Shown here: in pieces, positions 25,050 to 29,479 of the stretch
How positions within the stretch are numbered: the stretch's first letter is position 1
Layout: every line of letters starts with the position of its first letter
Origin: Ruminococcaceae bacterium UBA5396
GTDB taxonomy: Bacteria > Bacillota > Clostridia > Oscillospirales > Acutalibacteraceae
Direction: 5' to 3'
Length of the DNA stretch: 29,479 nt
Assembly (NCBI GenBank): GCA_002410715.1
Contig: DHOG01000170.1
Location: forward strand, 10,096-39,574
Position numbers and translations under genes: made by a program
Notes under the pieces: generated by a model
Databases searched by the model: none
What the model was told of the DNA's origin: nothing
What the model saw: only the letters and a program-made list of their open reading frames with translations

Positions 25050-25955
25050 ATGTTGCAAAAGACTCAAATAGCTCTAGCCTGCCGTTCAATTGGATGTGAT
25101 GTCCGTGAAAACGCCATTATGGCAGAATATACCTCATTTCACATCGGCGGATATGCAGATCTGTTGGTTACAGCAGATAGTAACGATAAGGTGCAACGCA
25201 TTAAAAAATTGTGTGCAGAAAATAACGTTCCCCTTATGCTAATTGGCAACGGATCGAATTTATTGGTTAGTGATAACGGCATACGCGGAGTGGTATTAAA
25301 GCTTGACGGTCGATTCTCAAATCCAGAGATTCAAAACGGAGTGATTATATGCCATGCCGGATTGCCCTTAAAGTCTTTATGCAGATTTGCCAGAGACAAT
25401 GGGCTGTCCGGACTGGAATTTGCCTATGGAATTCCGGGTACTGTTGGTGGTGCGGTCTATATGAATGCCGGAGCTTACTGCGGTCAGATTTCAAATGTAA
25501 TTAATTGGGCAGAGGCTGTATATCCAGATGGGGAAGTATACCGTGTCCAAGCTGAGGATATGAAGCTGGGGTACCGTCACAGTGTATTTATGGAAAACAG
25601 ATGCTTTATAACTTCTGCAGCGTTTCGATTAAAACCGGATGAATCACATGTAATAGGGCAGCGGATGGATGAATTTATGAGGCTGAGAAGAGACAAACAG
25701 CCGCTGGAATATCCGAGCGCAGGCAGCTTTTTTAAGCGCCCAAAGGGATATTTTGCAGGGGCATTAATAGAAGGCAGTGGACTAAAGGGTTGCCGTGTAG
25801 GCGGAGCTCAGGTGAGCGAAAAGCATGCTGGATTTATTATTAACCTAGGTGGAGCCACCAGTAATGATGTGCTAAAACTTGCCGATCAGGTGATTAATAA
25901 GGTTTTTTGCGATCATGGTGTAAGGCTCCAGCCTGAAGTTTGCTTTGTGGGTTAG
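25050..25955 (+). CDS. murB: UDP-N-acetylenolpyruvoylglucosamine reductase MurB
   Basis: The 301-residue flavoenzyme reduces UDP-GlcNAc-enolpyruvate to UDP-MurNAc for peptidoglycan. The FAD-binding part has YTSFHIGGYADLL, LIGNGSNLLVSD and GLSGLEFAYGIPGTVGGAVYMNAGAYCGQI. The catalytic part has YPSAGSFFKRP with the proton-donating serine and LQPEVCFVG with the glutamate at the C-terminus. GGAGGGG lies before ATG 25050. Confidence 0.97.
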   Translation: MLQKTQIALACRSIGCDVRENAIMAEYTSFHIGGYADLLVTADSNDKVQRIKKLCAENNVPLMLIGNGSNLLVSDNGIRGVVLKLDGRFSNPEIQNGVIICHAGLPLKSLCRFARDNGLSGLEFAYGIPGTVGGAVYMNAGAYCGQISNVINWAEAVYPDGEVYRVQAEDMKLGYRHSVFMENRCFITSAAFRLKPDESHVIGQRMDEFMRLRRDKQPLEYPSAGSFFKRPKGYFAGALIEGSGLKGCRVGGAQVSEKHAGFIINLGGATSNDVLKLADQVINKVFCDHGVRLQPEVCFVG

Positions 25956-25990
25956 TGATATTCTTTTGAATACAGGAAGTAGGTAATACA

Positions 25991-26851
25991 GTGGAATTTA
26001 TTATTGTAACCGGCTTATCCGGTGCAGGCAAATCACGTGTTGTAACTGCACTGGAGGATATCGGTTATTATTGCGTTGATAATATGCCTCCTAAGCTGTT
26101 ACCCAAATTTGCGGAGCTTTGCATTCAGTCGGAGGAAAACCTATCACGTGTGGCGATAGTTGTTGATGTGCGCGGTGGTCAAACGTTTGGCGCTTTATTT
26201 GACGCGCTGACTTCCATAAGACAAATGGGAAGCAACTATAAAATTCTGTTTCTAGACTGTGATGATCAGGTTTTGGCCAGAAGATATAAGGAAACAAGAA
26301 GACAGCATCCGCTTGTGTCGGCCGGAATTAACAATGTACAGGATGCAATTGCAGCCGAGCGGGAGCTCTTAAAAACTCTTTTTGACCGCGCCGATTACCT
26401 TATCAACACGAGTTTTTTATCGCCTTCGCAGCTCAAGGAGCGAATCACGGAACTGTTTCTGGGTAGTGCGACACAGGCTATGATGGTCCAATGTCTCTCA
26501 TTCGGATTTAAATACGGATATCCCTCTGAGGCTGATCTTGTATTTGATGTTCGCTGTTTTCCCAATCCCTTCTATGAACCTGAACTCAAAAACAAAACCG
26601 GTCTTGATAAAGATGTAAGAGATTTTGTTATGGAAACCGATGAGGTACGCGGTTTTAAAAAAAGGCTTTATGAATTTATGGACTATATGCTTCCGCTTTA
26701 TAGAAACGAAGGCAAAAGCCAGCTGGTTATCGCAATAGGCTGTACCGGAGGCAAGCATCGTTCAGTTGCTTTGGCGGAGGCACTGCGCTGTCATATTTCA
26801 CAGGCAGGATATCGCACAATGGTGAATCATAGAGACATTGGTAAGATTTGA
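25991..26851 (+). CDS. rapZ: RNase adapter / P-loop protein RapZ (YvcJ)
   Basis: The 286-residue protein starts at GTG 25991. It has the P-loop TGLSGAGKS (about 7-15), YYCVDNMPPKLLP, LFLDCDDQVLARRYKETRRQHPL and the C-terminal IAIGCTGGKHRSVALAE, the pattern of RapZ. In E. coli RapZ steers RNase E to the GlmZ small RNA and so controls glucosamine-6-phosphate synthase. In B. subtilis YvcJ hydrolyses nucleotides and affects competence. The role in Clostridia is less clear. In most Firmicutes yvcK/glmR follows; here whiA comes next after 50 bp. Confidence 0.95.
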   Translation: MEFIIVTGLSGAGKSRVVTALEDIGYYCVDNMPPKLLPKFAELCIQSEENLSRVAIVVDVRGGQTFGALFDALTSIRQMGSNYKILFLDCDDQVLARRYKETRRQHPLVSAGINNVQDAIAAERELLKTLFDRADYLINTSFLSPSQLKERITELFLGSATQAMMVQCLSFGFKYGYPSEADLVFDVRCFPNPFYEPELKNKTGLDKDVRDFVMETDEVRGFKKRLYEFMDYMLPLYRNEGKSQLVIAIGCTGGKHRSVALAEALRCHISQAGYRTMVNHRDIGKI

Positions 26852-26901
26852 TTCATTTTAATAATCTCCTGTATTTTATTTGAAAGAAGGGGGAGTTTCA
26901 A

Positions 26902-27801
26902 ATGTCATTTTCATCCGATGTTAAAAAAGAGCTTGCACAGCTCTTGCCAAATGAGCCTTGCTGTTTTGCTGCTCAGGCATACGGACTTTTGGAATGCGGC
27001 CGTTCGTTTTCTGCATCCTCAATTTCACTTCATACAGAGAACAGTGCGGTCTGCCAAGCCTATCAGTCATTTATTAAACATTCCTGCTGTATTGATAATG
27101 AATCTTTTGAGCATATCGTTCGTACCAGCGGAATAAATGTAATCAATGTACATCAGGATGCTGACCGAATAAAAATATTAAATCGCTTTGGCCATTCTTT
27201 ATCCGATATTACAATACGGCTTAATAGAGCGAATTTCGAATGTGAGCAGTGTGCCGCCGCTTATATCAGAGGCGCTTTTCTTTCATGCGGAGCATTGACT
27301 GATCCTAACACAGATTATCACATGGAGTTCAGCATACCATATTATCGGTTAAGTCTTGATATAATGGCGCTGATGGGTGAAATGAGTATTCATGTACGGC
27401 TGGTGAGACGAAAAGGCATTTATATCATATATTTGAAGGAAAGCGGACAGATCGAGGACTGTCTAACATTGATGGGGGCAACCAACGCTTCGCTGGAAAT
27501 CATGGGCGTTAAAATTATTAAGGATATTCGCAATACAGCCAACAGAATTGCGAATTGTGAAAACGCAAATATAGATAAAACGGTCGCAGCTTCTCTTGCA
27601 CAAATAACCGCAATCCGTATAATCCAACAGCGCAGAGGGCTTGACAGCCTGCCTGATGAACTTCGCGAGCTTGCAGAGCTTCGTCTTAACAATCCCGATC
27701 TATCGCTTAGGGAGATGGGAGAATTATTACCGAAACCACTAAGCCGATCAGGAGTGAATCATCGCCTGAAGCGGATTATAGAAATATCTAAAGAATTATA
27801 A
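26902..27801 (+). CDS. whiA: DNA-binding protein WhiA
   Basis: The 299-residue protein has the WhiA layout. An N-terminal domain related to LAGLIDADG homing endonucleases begins SFSSDVKKELAQ and includes CAAAYIRGAFLSCGALTDPNTDYHMEF. It is followed by a C-terminal helix-turn-helix (NPDLSLREMGELLPKPLSRSGVNHRLKRI). It lacks nuclease function in known members. It controls sporulation in Streptomyces and affects division and chromosome segregation in B. subtilis. GGGGGAG precedes ATG 26902. dnaE starts 22 bp downstream. Confidence 0.96.
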   Translation: MSFSSDVKKELAQLLPNEPCCFAAQAYGLLECGRSFSASSISLHTENSAVCQAYQSFIKHSCCIDNESFEHIVRTSGINVINVHQDADRIKILNRFGHSLSDITIRLNRANFECEQCAAAYIRGAFLSCGALTDPNTDYHMEFSIPYYRLSLDIMALMGEMSIHVRLVRRKGIYIIYLKESGQIEDCLTLMGATNASLEIMGVKIIKDIRNTANRIANCENANIDKTVAASLAQITAIRIIQQRRGLDSLPDELRELAELRLNNPDLSLREMGELLPKPLSRSGVNHRLKRIIEISKEL

Positions 27802-27823
27802 ATGTATAGAAAGGGGCGGCGTT

Positions 27824-29479
27824 ATGTCCGGTTTTGTTCATTTACATGTTCATAGTGAATATAGCTTGTTGGATGGCGCCTGCCGCATTCGTAAACTGAT
27901 TCAAAGAGTGAGTGAGTTAGGTCAATCAGCAGTTTCTGTTACCGATCATGGTGCAATGTATGGGGCAATTGATTTTTATAAAGAGGCTAAAAAAGCTGGA
28001 ATAAAACCCATTATTGGATGTGAAGTCTATGTTGCTGCACGTTCACGTTTTGATAAAGTACACGAATTGGACGGTGAAACCTCCCATCTTGTTCTTTTAT
28101 GCAAAAATGAAATCGGATATCAAAACCTTATTAAGCTTGTTTCAGCAGCTTGGACGGAAGGGTTTTATAAAAAGCCTCGTGTAGACCATGCGCTTCTTGA
28201 ACAATATCATGATGGTCTAATCGCGCTGTCCGCTTGTCTAGCCGGCGAAATTCCTCGTGCCTTATTAAAGGGTGATACTGAAAGTGCAAGACAAACAGCT
28301 TTCTGGTATGACAATCTCTTTGGCCGTGGGAATTATTATTTTGAGATTCAAGATCACAGTCTGGCTGAACAGAGGACTGTCAATCCGCAGATTATAAGAC
28401 TATCACAGGAAACCGGTATTCCGCTTGTTTGTACCAACGATGCTCACTATCTAACCCGCGATGATGCCGAGATGCAGCGGGTGCTGGTGTGTATTCAAAC
28501 CAATACAACCATTCATGAGCCTACCAAAATGTTATTTGAAACGGATGAGTTCTATCTAAAATCCGAGCAGGAGATGAGAGCGCTTTTTCCTGATATATCC
28601 CAGGCATTTGATAACACCATGCGAATTGCTGATTCATGCAATCTGGATTTTCAGTTTGGCCAAACTAAGCTTCCTAGATTTGACGCACCGGGTGGGGACA
28701 GTACAGCGTATTTCCGGAAGAAATGCTGGGTGGGACTGCGCAATAAATATGGCGACAGCCCAGATCCGCCTATTGTTCAAAGACTGGAATATGAAATGGA
28801 TATCATACAGAAGATGGGATATGTCGATTATTATCTCATTGTGAATGATTTTGTACAGTACGCAAAAAGCCATGATATACCGGTCGGACCCGGCAGAGGG
28901 TCGGGAGCTGCCAGTCTTTGTGCTTACTGTATCGGAATCACAGGCATCGACCCAATCAAGTATAATTTGCTATTTGAACGATTCTTAAATCCGGAACGTG
29001 TTAGCATGCCGGATTTTGATATAGATTTTTGCAATGAAAAACGGCAGCTTGTGATAGACTATGTTATTGAAAAATACGGCGCAGATCACGTGGCGCAGAT
29101 TGTAACATTCGGAACAATGGCGGCGCGTGCGGCGATACGGGATGTTGCCAGAGCTATGGGACTCCCTTATGCAACGGCGGATAGAACGGCAAAGCTTGTT
29201 CCGTGGGAACTGCGCATGACACTTGATAAAGCGCTGCAGCAATCAAAACCTCTCCTTGAGCTGTATGAAGGGGATCGGCAGGTCAGAGAGCTGCTTGATA
29301 TGGCCAAAAATGTGGAGGGAATGCCGCGCCATGCGTCTACACACGCTGCCGGTGTTGTAATAACGGACAAGCCTGTCAATGATTATGTTCCTTTGTGTAT
29401 GAACGGTGAGTTGATTGCAACGCAGTACACAATGAATATACTTGAGGAACTCGGTCTGCTGAAAATGGATTTTCTCGGT
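27824..29479 (+). CDS. dnaE: DNA polymerase III alpha subunit DnaE (3' end cut by window)
   Basis: The frame begins at ATG 27824 after AAAGGGGCGG and stays open for 552 codons to the window end; a whole DnaE is about 1,100-1,200 residues. The N-terminal PHP domain has FVHLHVHSEYSLLDGA and SVTDHGAMYGAIDF with its metal-binding histidines intact. The palm domain has VGPGRGSGAAS (PGRGSG at 356-361) and PDFDIDF with the catalytic aspartates D399 and D401. Fingers-region motifs include GMPRHASTHAAGVVI. It is a replicative polymerase of the DnaE type, distinct from Gram-positive PolC, which has an exonuclease insertion that is not seen here. Confidence 0.97.
   Translation, partial: MSGFVHLHVHSEYSLLDGACRIRKLIQRVSELGQSAVSVTDHGAMYGAIDFYKEAKKAGIKPIIGCEVYVAARSRFDKVHELDGETSHLVLLCKNEIGYQNLIKLVSAAWTEGFYKKPRVDHALLEQYHDGLIALSACLAGEIPRALLKGDTESARQTAFWYDNLFGRGNYYFEIQDHSLAEQRTVNPQIIRLSQETGIPLVCTNDAHYLTRDDAEMQRVLVCIQTNTTIHEPTKMLFETDEFYLKSEQEMRALFPDISQAFDNTMRIADSCNLDFQFGQTKLPRFDAPGGDSTAYFRKKCWVGLRNKYGDSPDPPIVQRLEYEMDIIQKMGYVDYYLIVNDFVQYAKSHDIPVGPGRGSGAASLCAYCIGITGIDPIKYNLLFERFLNPERVSMPDFDIDFCNEKRQLVIDYVIEKYGADHVAQIVTFGTMAARAAIRDVARAMGLPYATADRTAKLVPWELRMTLDKALQQSKPLLELYEGDRQVRELLDMAKNVEGMPRHASTHAAGVVITDKPVNDYVPLCMNGELIATQYTMNILEELGLLKMDFLG

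Overview
The window is a dense stretch of core chromosome from an endospore-forming Firmicute, most likely a member of the Clostridia. The evidence is the presence of the sporulation genes yabP and yabQ beside divIC, long-form HPF, HPr kinase, RapZ, WhiA and an HrcA-type CIRCE element. Strong GGAGG ribosome binding sites and frequent TTG/GTG starts agree with this. The GC content looks low to moderate. I see no tRNA, rRNA, CRISPR array, insertion sequence or phage gene.

Layout. Positions 1-234 are the tail of an MtaD-like amidohydrolase. Positions 297-5533 hold the yabM-mazG-(hup)-yabO-yabP-yabQ-divIC-yabR cluster: a MOP-family flippase, MazG, HU, the S4 protein RqcP, YabP, YabQ, DivIC and an S1-domain protein, closed by a clear terminator. 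A 365-bp structured, geneless stretch lies between rqcP and yabP. Positions 5603-7622 encode an amidohydrolase and a class I fumarase/tartrate dehydratase alpha subunit with no beta subunit beside it. Positions 7767-8567 are an hpf unit with its own promoter and a leader with two competing pairings. Positions 8620-10681 encode an rRNA methyltransferase of the RlmL/YpsC type and a lipid kinase. Positions 10776-12882 are the groES-groEL operon with a perfect CIRCE and a terminator.

Positions 12992-13217 look like a complete small transcription unit: promoter, operator-like palindrome, RBS, a 48-aa ORF and a hairpin formed by its last codons. It lies directly upstream of the purine operon. The operon, purE-purC-purF-purM-purN-purO-AICARFT-purD (13288-20996), turns PRPP towards IMP. 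It is missing purL/Q/S, purB and purK here. The usual bifunctional PurH is split into a PurO-type IMP cyclohydrolase and a stand-alone AICAR formyltransferase. A bidirectional terminator separates it from a minus-strand pair, a GT4 glycosyltransferase followed by a DUF554 membrane protein (23038 down to 21071). From 23271 to the end run hprK, a PHP-domain hydrolase, murB, rapZ, whiA and the first 552 codons of dnaE. This order is typical of Clostridia except that yvcK/glmR is absent between rapZ and whiA.

Most of the window is conserved housekeeping sequence. The parts worth a second look are noncoding or very small: the 48-aa unit before purE, the hpf leader, the structured gap before yabP and the operator-like palindromes before purE and hprK.
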